Translations under genes and position numbers: made by a program
The notes under the pieces: model-generated
What the model saw: only the letters and a program-made list of their open reading frames with translations
What the model was told of the DNA's origin: nothing
Database searches by the model: none
DNA from: Schistosoma haematobium
Lineage: Eukaryota; Platyhelminthes; Trematoda; Strigeidida; Schistosomatidae
DNA: 64,000 bases
Assembly: GCF_000699445.3 (NCBI RefSeq)
Contig: NC_067198.1
Location: 19,920,536 to 19,984,535 of the forward strand
Reading direction: 5' to 3'
In this document: positions 33,296 through 42,716 of the stretch, one piece after another
How positions within the stretch are numbered: the stretch's first letter is position 1
How the letters are laid out: the number at the start of each line of letters is the position of its first letter

Positions 33296-35532
33296 ACGTA
33301 TCTTTCTTCCCAGTCTGTTGTCACCTGTTCTTCCTCACAAATCTTCCTGAATAGAACGTGAAGCATTTGTAGTTACTTCTGTGTGACTTAAGTCCTTCGG
33401 CTGATATATTGTCGGGTCATGCTGATTTCCCACTGTTGGTTTGTCCGATGGCCATCCTGATCTCTTCGATCGTTGGTGGAGTGACATCTGTAGGAATGTC
33501 TGTGTATGTTGTTTTGATGTCCGGTAGGTTCAATGTGGCTGGTCCATTCAAGAGATTTTCAAAGTGTTCCACTCATCTGTTTCTCTGTTATTGAATCTCA
33601 GTGAATAGCTTACTTTCTTTGTCCTTGACTGAACACTTTGGTTTATTATAGTTCTCTGTCAGTTTCTTCATCGTGTCACTTAGTTATTTCCGATTTCCCT
33701 CTACGCTGTCGTTGCTAAGTCTTCCATATATTTCTACTTGTCAGCTCTAATGCTCTTCTCAACTCGCTTGTTTGCTTTGGTGTATTCAGCTTGTGTCTTA
33801 ACTTTCTCTGTTCTTGTTCAGATGTTGTTAATCACTGGCTTCTTGTTCTTCCTTTCTTAAGTCTTGTCCAGGGATTCCATAGAGATTTATCCTTTATGAT
33901 GATGCTTATGTGACCCACTATCTCCTGACACGCTGAAGTTAGTGCTTCTCTGATTCCTTTTGAGTTGTTCTCAATAGTAGTTTCCTCTTCTTTGAGTAGA
34001 TCTTGTAAGGCATGGAAGCTGTTGTTGAAAGCTCTGTGGAATTGGTTGAGTTTGTCATTATGTTGAAGGAAGGGTGTGTTTTATTGTATTCCCACGTATT
34101 CCGTTGGCCTTCTGAATATTTTAGTGATGCAAATATGATCGATCTGATTCACTGTAGTGTGATCCGATGAGACCTATGTAGCTTGGTTTACATGTTTTTG
34201 TGGGGATATCGCACCACTTATAACCATTTTGTTGAATGCACGTAGGTTCGAAAATCTTCCGCCATTTCCGTTCCTTTCTCCCCGTCCGTCCATGTCGTCC
34301 CACGATATCTTGATAGCCGATGATGTCCAGTCCGACTTTAGCGTTTAGATCTAACAGTGGGATTGTTAGGTTCTTTCCTGAGTATTTCTCTATGACTGAT
34401 TGTAGCCGTTCATAAAACTAATCCTTATTGTCGTCGTTGCTATCGTTGGTGGGCAAGCAACATTGGACAACACTCATAGTGAATTCTTTCCACTTTATTT
34501 TGAAGGATCCTTTGATGATCCTGGATCCGTGAGATTCCCATTTTATGAGTGCATTCCGTGCTTCTTTGAACAGTATCAGAGAAACACTCTGCTTGTGTGG
34601 AGAATTTTACTCTTCATGATCGGAGTACAGTAGCATCTCTCCTGCGTTTAGCCCTTGCTGTCCAGCTTGTGTCCAATGGGTCTTACTAATTTCGAGCACT
34701 GCCAAGTTGTATCTCCTCATTTCTGTTGCTATTTAACTAGTCCCTTCTGTCTCCTACATTGTCCGGACGTTTCATGTACCCATAAAAATTGCTGCTCAGA
34801 TTGTTAGAAGGAGCATCGGCCTCGAGACTTCCGAAGAATTTCGGCTTTCATCATGAGGTGTCATAATTCTTCCTTCGACTCCCAATACAAAATTTAAATA
34901 GTTTAATCTCACTGGCTTTGTTTTAAGTAAGATTGTTTTCTACCGGATAGCGTTATCGACTCTGTGCCAAACCCTCCTCCTTTATGGGCATAAGACCGGT
35001 AGTAGCTCTAGAAGAGCTACAGGCAGTGTCACTCTAAGTGTAATTGGTAGAAAATACCTATCACTAAACGAAATTGCGTTACCCGTCAGTTTAAACGATG
35101 AATATACCAGTGATCATACCTTGTCACAACTACCTAGAGGGAGATTCGAAGAAAAAAATTACTATTGTATTCGGCTACAGCAGGTTAAATTTGGATTTTC
35201 GAACGGGAAGTTTAGTCCTAACGTGATTTGCATATATCAAACTTTTGCTGTGTTCTTACGCAACAAAAGTACTATTTCAGTTCTAAAAAATCTATCCTGA
35301 GCTATACGTTCGGTAGATTACTTTTTTTTGAGTTTCACTATATTTAATAGTTACCTGTGGTTTTGCCTCAGCTTACTATTCGGTTTTTTTTGTTTTTCAC
35401 GTATAGACTAGTTTCAGTTTACATCACTCGTTTTGTCCGTTTTTGTCCGTTTTCAGTGTGCATTTTAGTGTTTTTTTTAAAAAGGTCTTAAGCTTTGCCA
35501 GCATCTATAACATAGTTTGCTTCAACACCGTC

Positions 35533-36348
35533 ATGAAAAACTCATGCAAACGTCCGGGATGCCGTTTTGCTGTCACAACTGGCATGCAGTGTGACAACTG
35601 CAAAGGTTGGTTTCACGAAGCATGCACAAATCTGACAGCAACTGCTTACAACAAACTCAGCAAGTCAGACCAAAAGTGGGTATGTGTCACGTGCAACACG
35701 GACGCAGTAGTCTTGCTGAGTAACATCATTGTCCTACTGACAGGTCTTCGAAACAAGCTGTCAGTTAACTTGGAATACGACAGTAAAAAAACCGATATAC
35801 AAACAAGAGCGCGCAACGGACTCAAAAATAGGGATGTCGATAGGTATGTCATCGATGGAGCATCCATCAACACTAACGACGACGTGTCGAGGCTCAGTAC
35901 CATCATTACGTCGACGGTACTAGACTCCCTAGGCAAACTCGGGTCTCCCAGCTCAGGGTCGCTGAACACAACAGTGGTTCCCAAAAACCCTGCAGGCGAT
36001 TCGACCCGCGTTAAGAGAGCCCAAAAGAACCAGGCATCACCGCCTAAGCCGAGCAACCCAAGTGTTGCTGCACGGAAAATAACTGGTGATTTAGTCGCAC
36101 AGTCTACCCCCAAGACTGTTCGTCCGGTCAATAAAGAGCCCAAGATTCATAAACGCACACTGACCTCCAAAAAACAAGTTATTAAACCTGAACCCATCGT
36201 GAAACCTGGTAAATTAACAACAGTTCGTGACGATTCTCTCATTATCATGAACCTCGTCGACAATCCTGACCTTCCTCTCAGTCTGCAGGATAAAAACGAC
36301 AGGATGCTGTGGGGTGAATTGAACAAAAGCTCGAACTTCCTAGAATAG
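35533..36348 (+). CDS. CR1-like ORF1 N-terminal part with PHD finger
   Basis: From the ATG at 35533 the frame encodes about 271 aa; an upstream start at 35443 would add 30. A PHD-type zinc finger is present at the start: CKRPGC, CDNCKGWFHEAC and WVCVTC give Cys4-His-Cys3 spacing. A Ser/Pro/Lys-rich linker follows (KKNPAGDSTRVKRAQKN and later PKPSNPSVAARK). PHD fingers occur in ORF1 proteins of several CR1 elements and may bind chromatin or nucleic acid. The frame stops at 36346. The following frame takes over smoothly if one A is added to the AAAA run at 36325-36328, so the stop is probably secondary. This is an element protein, not a host PHD protein. Confidence 0.82.
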   Translation: MKNSCKRPGCRFAVTTGMQCDNCKGWFHEACTNLTATAYNKLSKSDQKWVCVTCNTDAVVLLSNIIVLLTGLRNKLSVNLEYDSKKTDIQTRARNGLKNRDVDRYVIDGASINTNDDVSRLSTIITSTVLDSLGKLGSPSSGSLNTTVVPKNPAGDSTRVKRAQKNQASPPKPSNPSVAARKITGDLVAQSTPKTVRPVNKEPKIHKRTLTSKKQVIKPEPIVKPGKLTTVRDDSLIIMNLVDNPDLPLSLQDKNDRMLWGELNKSSNFLE

Positions 36349-38963
36349 AGCCTTTGACGGTCACCCGGCTCACTCGAGGAAAGGATTCTAAGCATCTAAA
36401 TCACCCGAGGCTTCTCCGAGTAACACTTAAGAATGCTACCGACGTAGAGGACGTCTTGCTAGCAAGTCACTTACTGAAATCAGATGGTAACGTAAGAATA
36501 TTGCCCGACATACCGTACTCTGAGCGCAATATCATACGAAACGTCCCTAAAGAATCTCGCGAGAAGTTCTTCCGCGGAAGAGACATAATTGTCCAAGGTA
36601 TACCGGAAAATGCAGACCCTACTCAATCAAATTCTGACATCAGGGAATGGAAATTCATCAAACAGTCCTTGAGGCTCAAACACATACTGACTCAGCATGT
36701 GACGAGACTAGCCAAGAAGGACGGTGATCCTAGACCTCGTCTGATGAAGATAACCTTCCCATCTTCTCACATGGCGGCTGCAGTTCTGGAAGCATTTCGT
36801 GCCAACAGACGTCGATTGCCACCTGGAATCCACATGCACCCGGATAGGCCATACGAAGTCAGGACCAAGAACAAAGGCAAGCTGGAGCTGACCATTCCAC
36901 TTGTGGACTGTCTAAACGATAAAAAACGTGTAAAGGACAGGGCCTACCACCTCGGCAAACCTCATATAGGTGGGCTACCTGTCCATTCACATAAGGTTCA
37001 TACAGAAAAACAGGACGAAGCTCATGCGTTCCAAATTGAAAGCATAAACTGCTTATATACGAACGCCGCGAGTTTACCAAACAAACTGGATGAACTACGT
37101 GAACTTAGCGACGCTAACAAGGCCCATCTGATAGGAATATCTGAAACCTGGACATCTTCTCAGTTCTCGGATCAAGAGTTAGCACTGCCTGGGATGACTT
37201 TGTTCCGCAACGACAGAAAAATAGGAATTGGGGGCGGAGTAGCCATATACATAAGCTCTTGCTTGGAGGTGCACCAGGTTCACAACCTCGAGTTTAACAA
37301 TCTTGAGGAATCCATATGGTGCTCTGTAAGGTTGTCTAGTACTTCCAGGTGTCTAGTCGGAGTCATTTACAGGAAGCCAACTGCCGACACCGAGTACGAT
37401 AGTCGTATGCTGGAAGGACTATCCCGCTCTATCCGTCTCGGTTTCACACACATCCTGATTCTAGGGGACTTTAATCTCCCTAGAGTCAACTTCGCGGAAC
37501 ACACGTACACTGGAGGCGACAACTCAACTGAAGCTCGGTTCTTCAACCTCATCGATAACTTGGGCTTATATGAAAATGTGAGGTCGGCAACTCGTTGGAG
37601 AAACAGTCAGACACCATCGCGCTTAGACTGTGTATTCACTAACGAAGAATTCCTAGTCGACAACCTCTCAATCCTGGCTCCTCTGGGAAAAAGCGATCAT
37701 GCCGTCATAGCCTTCAGTTTTGTCATAAAAACTAAGCTAAGGTATCCCAACAATAATTTGCGATGGAATTTTAAACGGCTGAATGTGCGAGCTCTACATG
37801 ACCATCTACAACAGGTGGCTTGGGATGTTCACCCTCAAATCGATGTGGATGGTCATTGGGACTTCTTGCTGCACACGCTCTTACGTGCTACAAACCATTC
37901 AGTTCCTCAAACGGTTCCCAAAAGCTTCAAGCCACCTACAGTAATCAAGAACCGTACCCTCCGCCTCCTAAGCCGCAAACGGCACTGTTGGGCGGAATAC
38001 AAACGAACTAATAACGATGGAGCGTATAGGCAATACAAACATATCAGGAACACATGCACGAAGGCTATAAGAGAAGACAGGCTTCAGTACCAAACAAAGC
38101 TTATGGACAAATTCGCCTCTAACCCTAGAAGCCTATTCCGTTATGCAGCCTCTCTTCGTCAAGACAAAACAGGAGTTTCTCAACTGCTAGGTCCTAACGG
38201 CCCGACCAACAACGATGGCGACGCCGCTAACCTTCTGGCGGCCCATTACTCTCAAACATTTCAACCGGCTGATATCAACTTTATTGACGACAGTTTCATC
38301 TGCAATTCCACAGGACTTTCTGAAGTGGACCTAAGCGCTGACTTGGTGTTCCGGAAACTGCAGCACTTACGACTTGACACTTCTCCTGGCCCGGATATGG
38401 TTCATCCTGCCATACTGAGGGAGGCAGCCTCAATCCTGGCAACGCCGCTTAGCGTGATGTTTTCACACTCGCTTAGCCGAGGCAAACTACCGGAAAATTG
38501 GAAGTTGGCTCACATCACACCAATTTTCAAAGGTGGTCGACGCAATGAACCTTCAAGTTACCGGCCGGTAGCTCTTCTGTCGTTACCTTCAAAACTCATG
38601 GAGTCCCTGATATGCGACGGTTTAAATGACTACCTACTGTCCTTAAATTTCTTCTCACCCCAACAGCATGGTTTCAGGAAGGGTTACTCTTGTATAACCA
38701 ACCTGCTGACTGCGGTGGACAGATGGACAAGCATCCTCGATCGCAAGGGAAAGGTTGATGTCATTTACCTTGATTTCTCAAAAGCTTTTGATAAGGTTAA
38801 CCACTTGTGTCTTATCAACAAGCTCAAACGACTAGGTATCAAACCACCTCTAATCGACTGGCTTACTTCATACCTAAAAATCGACACTTTAAGGTTAGGG
38901 TTAATTTCACTTTATCTCAAGCTATGGAATGTTCTAGTGGGGTCCCCCAGGGCTCAGTACTAG
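36318..38963 (+). CDS. CR1-like ORF1 C-terminal part, endonuclease and most of RT
   Basis: An open frame of about 880 codons without an obvious ATG at its start, apparently the continuation of 35533-36348. Residues about 10-200 look like an ORF1 RNA-binding region (HPRLLRVTLKNATDVEDVLL, RILPDIPYSERN, MKITFPSSHMAAAVLEAFRA). The AP-endonuclease follows with IGISETWTSS (about 37130), LGDFNLPRVNF (about 37465) and the SDHAVI catalytic His (about 37695). The RT then shows ITPIFKGG, SSYRPVALLSLPSKLMESLI, QHGFRKGYSCITNLL and motif A DFSKAFDKVNH (about 38770). The true frame shifts near 38876 in an A-run; the last 29 codons here are out of frame. No stop separates ORF1-like and endonuclease regions. 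Confidence 0.85.
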   Translation: MEQKLELPRIEPLTVTRLTRGKDSKHLNHPRLLRVTLKNATDVEDVLLASHLLKSDGNVRILPDIPYSERNIIRNVPKESREKFFRGRDIIVQGIPENADPTQSNSDIREWKFIKQSLRLKHILTQHVTRLAKKDGDPRPRLMKITFPSSHMAAAVLEAFRANRRRLPPGIHMHPDRPYEVRTKNKGKLELTIPLVDCLNDKKRVKDRAYHLGKPHIGGLPVHSHKVHTEKQDEAHAFQIESINCLYTNAASLPNKLDELRELSDANKAHLIGISETWTSSQFSDQELALPGMTLFRNDRKIGIGGGVAIYISSCLEVHQVHNLEFNNLEESIWCSVRLSSTSRCLVGVIYRKPTADTEYDSRMLEGLSRSIRLGFTHILILGDFNLPRVNFAEHTYTGGDNSTEARFFNLIDNLGLYENVRSATRWRNSQTPSRLDCVFTNEEFLVDNLSILAPLGKSDHAVIAFSFVIKTKLRYPNNNLRWNFKRLNVRALHDHLQQVAWDVHPQIDVDGHWDFLLHTLLRATNHSVPQTVPKSFKPPTVIKNRTLRLLSRKRHCWAEYKRTNNDGAYRQYKHIRNTCTKAIREDRLQYQTKLMDKFASNPRSLFRYAASLRQDKTGVSQLLGPNGPTNNDGDAANLLAAHYSQTFQPADINFIDDSFICNSTGLSEVDLSADLVFRKLQHLRLDTSPGPDMVHPAILREAASILATPLSVMFSHSLSRGKLPENWKLAHITPIFKGGRRNEPSSYRPVALLSLPSKLMESLICDGLNDYLLSLNFFSPQQHGFRKGYSCITNLLTAVDRWTSILDRKGKVDVIYLDFSKAFDKVNHLCLINKLKRLGIKPPLIDWLTSYLKIDTLRLGLISLYLKLWNVLVGSPRAQY

Positions 38964-39442
38964 GGCCTCTTCTCTTCTTGATTTACATAAATGATCTTCC
39001 TCAACAGGTAACGTCAGACTTATTACTTTTTGCCGACGACGTGAAACTTTGGAGAGAGATACGCAACCAAGACGATATACAGGCTCTTCAAGAGGATCTG
39101 ACTCGACTTCATAGTTGGGCAGACGATAACGGACTTACCTTTAACACTTCTAAGTGTAAAGTAGTCCATCTGCGACATGTCGCAAACTACAGTTACAACT
39201 TAGGAAACTCCTCTCTAGTAGTATCCCAAGTCGAAAAAGATTTAGGAGTCCTGGTGCCCCATGACTTAAAGTCTTACGCTAACTGTGACAAAAATGCCTT
39301 CCGAGCAAACCTTGCACTGGTAACGTTGAGGCGCATTTTTGGTCAGTTTGACGGAAGAACTTTCCACACAATCTTCAATAGTTTCATCCGTCCCCATTTA
39401 GAGTACGGAAACATAGTACTCCCCCTCACTCCAAAAGGATAA
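38878..39442 (+). CDS. CR1-like RT, motifs B to C and thumb
   Basis: It continues the RT after the break near 38876: [20 protein letters not shown] (about 38935-38995), catalytic [13 protein letters not shown] (about 39022-39060), then [16 protein letters not shown] and the [13 protein letters not shown] block. The frame then meets a stop at 39440. Restoring a single A-run length change near 39433-39437 continues it into 39450-39836. Confidence 0.85.
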
Positions 39443-39449
39443 GGTCACT

Positions 39450-39836
39450 TTGGAGCGTATCCAACGGCGAGCCACGAAATCAGTTCGAGGACTCAAATCT
39501 AAGCCTTACGAAGAACGCCTCCGTTCACTAGACCTTTACCCACTAGAATATAGGCGTCTTAGAGGTGATTTATTAATGGCTTATAGTATTCTTAACACTT
39601 CTGGACATCCTCTTAAACACCTACTTAAGCTTAGTTCGAACAATAACCTAAGGGGTAACACCCAGAAACTGGAAACACAACATAGCAAGACGGAATGTAG
39701 ACACAACTTCTACTCCTTAAGAGTTGTCAAAAGCTGGAATTCGCTGCCGGCCGAGCTAGTCCAAGCGACTTCTCAGGAGTCCTTCAAGAGGCAACTTGAC
39801 CTATTCTTAAGGACCAAGGACAGCATCGCACTATGA
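39450..39836 (+). CDS. CR1-like C-terminal domain
   Basis: A 128-aa frame beginning [20 protein letters not shown], then [20 protein letters not shown] and [20 protein letters not shown]. These are the conserved C-terminal blocks of CR1-like RT proteins. It ends with TGA at 39834, about 125 bases before the tandem tail. Confidence 0.85.
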   Translation: MERIQRRATKSVRGLKSKPYEERLRSLDLYPLEYRRLRGDLLMAYSILNTSGHPLKHLLKLSSNNNLRGNTQKLETQHSKTECRHNFYSLRVVKSWNSLPAELVQATSQESFKRQLDLFLRTKDSIAL

Positions 39837-39961
39837 TTTACCAATTTCTTTTCCTCTTTTATTGTTAACATACCTAGGTTCCTGCCTGGAGGATTTGGTG
39901 ATCCCCTGCTACTAGACACGGAAGCCTGTTAAGCGAAAGCTTCTTCTATTCCGTCCACAAC

Positions 39962-39990
39962 CATTTGAACCATTTGAACCATTTAATCCA
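39962..39990 (+). repeat. Short tandem repeat at CR1-like 3' end
   Basis: CCATTTGAA occurs twice and a third unit reads CCATTTAAT. CR1 elements end in short direct repeats instead of poly(A). This fits the end of the element and sets its 3' boundary. Confidence 0.7.
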
Positions 39991-42358
39991 GATATTGCAC
40001 GGCGCGATGTTCCATTGTGCTCGTAACTCAAAGGTGGTTAGGACGTTTGTGGGTCATTATATCATTAACTTGGTTAGCTCAGAGTAGTCCGTCCCCTCTT
40101 TTCTAATTAATTTCAATGTCTAAAGTATCGGATCTTGGCAGAGGTTTGGTAACTACAACTTGCTTAGTCACTATTTGGTGATTAGCATATTCTATCCACT
40201 CACTTTAAGGTGAATTACAAAACGCTTCTAACAACTTGCTTTTTGGTTTCTTACAGAAAGCTATTTCCTGTTACTCGAATAATATAAATTTTATTCAGAG
40301 CCTTCAGGGCCTCAAAACACTGAACCAGCTGCAGCATACTTTTTCGTTGTTTTCTCGGTGACTTTTAAACGGTAAATACTTTGTCATTACAGTGATGGAA
40401 ATAAACATTTGGGAAGCGAGTTGTTTGCGAATTTCGCGTGGATCATATGTTATTCTTCAAAAGTTTGCTTAAGTTAATATATGAAGTAGTTACGACTAGT
40501 TTTTCGTGTGTTCCAAGCTAATAACCCTGCTTGTTTTCTACGTGGTTTGGGGCGAATTTCGGGGAAAAATTCAGGCCTGGATAAGTTTTTGAAAATACTC
40601 CGGTCGTATTAATTATGGGAAAAATCGTTTTTTGGGGTAAATCTTGTCACGTTTTCAAAAAACCCACCCAACATTTTCAACAAGACTAACAAAATTACCC
40701 TAACTTGATCAATGCTGTCCAAAAGTTGGGATGTTGAGGTTGTTTACTACATCTACGTCATCGAAATTCGTAATTAAAGTACTTCTTGCGATTGAATTTC
40801 CTTCCCATAAATTCCCACGACCTTTTCTACCAAATAATTAGATGATTTGAATGTGTAGATGCCAGTCTTGTTGATCAAAGACAGACAACACACAGCTTTC
40901 TAAATAGCTGAACCGAAAGTGCAGATATGATACACTGAGAACGCTTTATCACTGAGCCAAAAAGTTATGCTCACCAAGGAATACCAAAGTGACGTATGCA
41001 GTAATAAATTATTGCCTTAAAAAAATGGCATCTCTAGAGGTTATGATGAACTCTGTTGCTGAATACTATAGTAGTATGACGTCATAAATCTTGTGGGAAA
41101 CATTCGGTGATAAAAATACAAAATATACAAAGGGACGTGCACTGGAAGGCAGGACAGCAAGCTTTCACATGTATTTGGATATTCCCAAGAACTTACGTTC
41201 ACTGTGACAAAACGGCCTTCGTAGTTTGATGGCGCGTCACCTGCTAGAGGCGAAGCGTAAAGTGGATTCAGCAAATACTTTCAAAGTTTTCTAAACGATC
41301 TAATACTACCTCATTATAATTCATGGAAGCCATAGCAGTTAAATGTTTTAAATCCGACTTTTGTGTTTAAAATGGTTTGGTGATTAGCCCTCAGCTCCGT
41401 TAATAATAAAAGCGAACTAGGTGTTTTGGTCTTATTCCTTCCTGTAACTGATTGCAGCCCAATGATTTTGACATAAACTTTTTTCCCAAGTCTTGATATT
41501 TTTTCCAATACTTAAATATTCTGGATTTGTCACTCCAAGGATTTATTAGAACCCCATTAACATCCCAGATAGCGTTTGCTATTAATGGACAATTCACTTC
41601 CCCAACTCAACATATCGACAGTCAGAAACAACTAGTTTGTATTTCGCTAAAGAGAAAGTAACGAATTCGTCATGTTCTGCAAATATTGCTTTCCTTATCT
41701 TGTTTACACTTCTGGGAGGAACGAATAATCTGGATTGTTAACATTATCATACAATTCCCCCCATTGGTCTAAAGTTTCGCTTTTGAATTTATATGAACTC
41801 AGTTTGACATCTAAAAATAAAATGGTTGAATTGACTAACCGCTTCACTTACTTTAGGAATTTCATCAGCTTTAATAAGTTGCTTGCTAGCAAAATCTCAG
41901 CGGAGATACAAGTGATTTGTGTTTTTCAATCTACATCAAAGCGCGAAGAAGTTTTAGATACATTTTAGCTGGTAGATGTATTTTATATTATTGGACTAGA
42001 TGAATCAGTTAACTAGTCATAAGGTGGATTCCGACACAAATACCTATGAGCCCGTGTGGCAATGCAACGAATGAATCCCAGAATAAACATGGCTTGGTAT
42101 CTCAGAGTAGTAAAAAAGCCCTGATATTTCTGCCTCTTGATTTGTGTTGTCGTCCACTTCTTTATCTTGGGAGCTATTATCTTTAGTCTGTTATCCTTAT
42201 AATAACTGCTCTTTATACCGTAGTTATGCGACTAGGTCCCGGGATCCTATTTTATATTTTGATTTTTTGTTTGGTTTGGAAATAAAAACTTTAGATGTTC
42301 TATATCGAATTATTATTCTGTAGTCATTAACATTGAATAATATTTCCCTCTATTCCAG
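39991..42358. other. Probable KANSL2 intron, no exon recognised
   Basis: About 2.4 kb without a supported gene. An antisense frame at 41274-41041 contains GDAPSNYEGRFVTVN followed by a donor-like GTAAGT, but no partner exon or homologue was recognised. The upstream KANSL2 exons with the first zinc finger were not found here. Confidence 0.35.
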
Positions 42359-42716
42359 TGATTTTTTGTGACAATCTTGACACTAAACTTACAAATAAAC
42401 TCATGTCTCTTGATGATGGAAAAAGTGAGGCTTCTCAAATTTATCCCGCTGAGCAATCTATAATTCAAGCCTGGGAACGTCAACAGGATGTTCACTTAAC
42501 TAATCCTCATTTGGATATGTTAGATGCTTGGTCTTCAGATGGTGGTAGCATTTCTTCATCTTCCTCTTGCCCTTCTGATGATCACTGTATGGATCCCGAG
42601 AATCCTACTTTATCCTCTACACCTTTATGTGAACCAACAGAAGAAAAACACCTTAATTCTATTAAGGATACACACAGATTTTCACATCCTCAAAAGTATC
42701 CGCTTCATTATCTGAA
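42359..42716 (+). CDS. KANSL2-like exon: acidic serine-rich segment
   Basis: Acceptor TATTCCAG (ending at 42358) and donor GTATGT (from 42717). It encodes about 119 aa, with SLDDGKSEASQIYPAEQS, then the Ser/Asp-rich stretch. It begins after the first base of a codon and ends two bases into a codon. Confidence 0.7.

Larger units (their letters stand above)
31557..35028 (-). mobile_element. Old, near full-length RTE element interrupted by a solo LTR
   Basis: Antisense sequence runs from the RTE 5' terminal hairpin (about 35010-35028) through UTR, endonuclease (MGRHGRTGRKE at 34300, broken frames), linker, RT (33295-32833), FADNLALL (about 32330-32350) and the C-terminal region (32294-31785, with KTKAAFLQLKNIWNSKQLS). 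The 3' end near 31557-31575 is a TAAGTAAGTAATAAAG-like tail in element sense, as is usual for RTE. It has many frameshifts and stops. The solo LTR at 32406-32820 interrupts it between FADNLALL and the RT turn. Confidence 0.87.
35045..39990 (+). mobile_element. CR1-like non-LTR retrotransposon, near full length
   Basis: In order: leader (about 35045-35532), PHD finger and basic/Ser-rich region, RRM-like ORF1 region, AP-endonuclease, reverse transcriptase, C-terminal domain, short 3'UTR and a tandem tail of the 9-mer CCATTTGAA (about 39962-39990). Only three frame breaks are visible (near 36325, 38876 and 39436), each in a run of A. Domain composition and the short tandem 3' end fit the CR1 clade, which in schistosomes includes SR1 and Perere. 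It begins directly after the 5' end of the older RTE. The exact 5' boundary is uncertain. Confidence 0.85.

Noticed and set aside
35533..36348. Host PHD-finger chromatin protein
   Set aside because: The frame leads into ORF1-like, endonuclease and RT domains of a CR1-like element with a tandem 3' tail; it is an element protein.
40260..40375. Additional KANSL2-like exon after TTTCTTACAG
   Set aside because: Only one frame is open, for about 34 codons. It ends in a stop and has no family similarity or phase match to 42359.
41041..41274. Antisense host exon with a GTAAGT donor
   Set aside because: One acceptable donor and a plausible acceptor exist, but no homologue, partner exon or matching phase was found.
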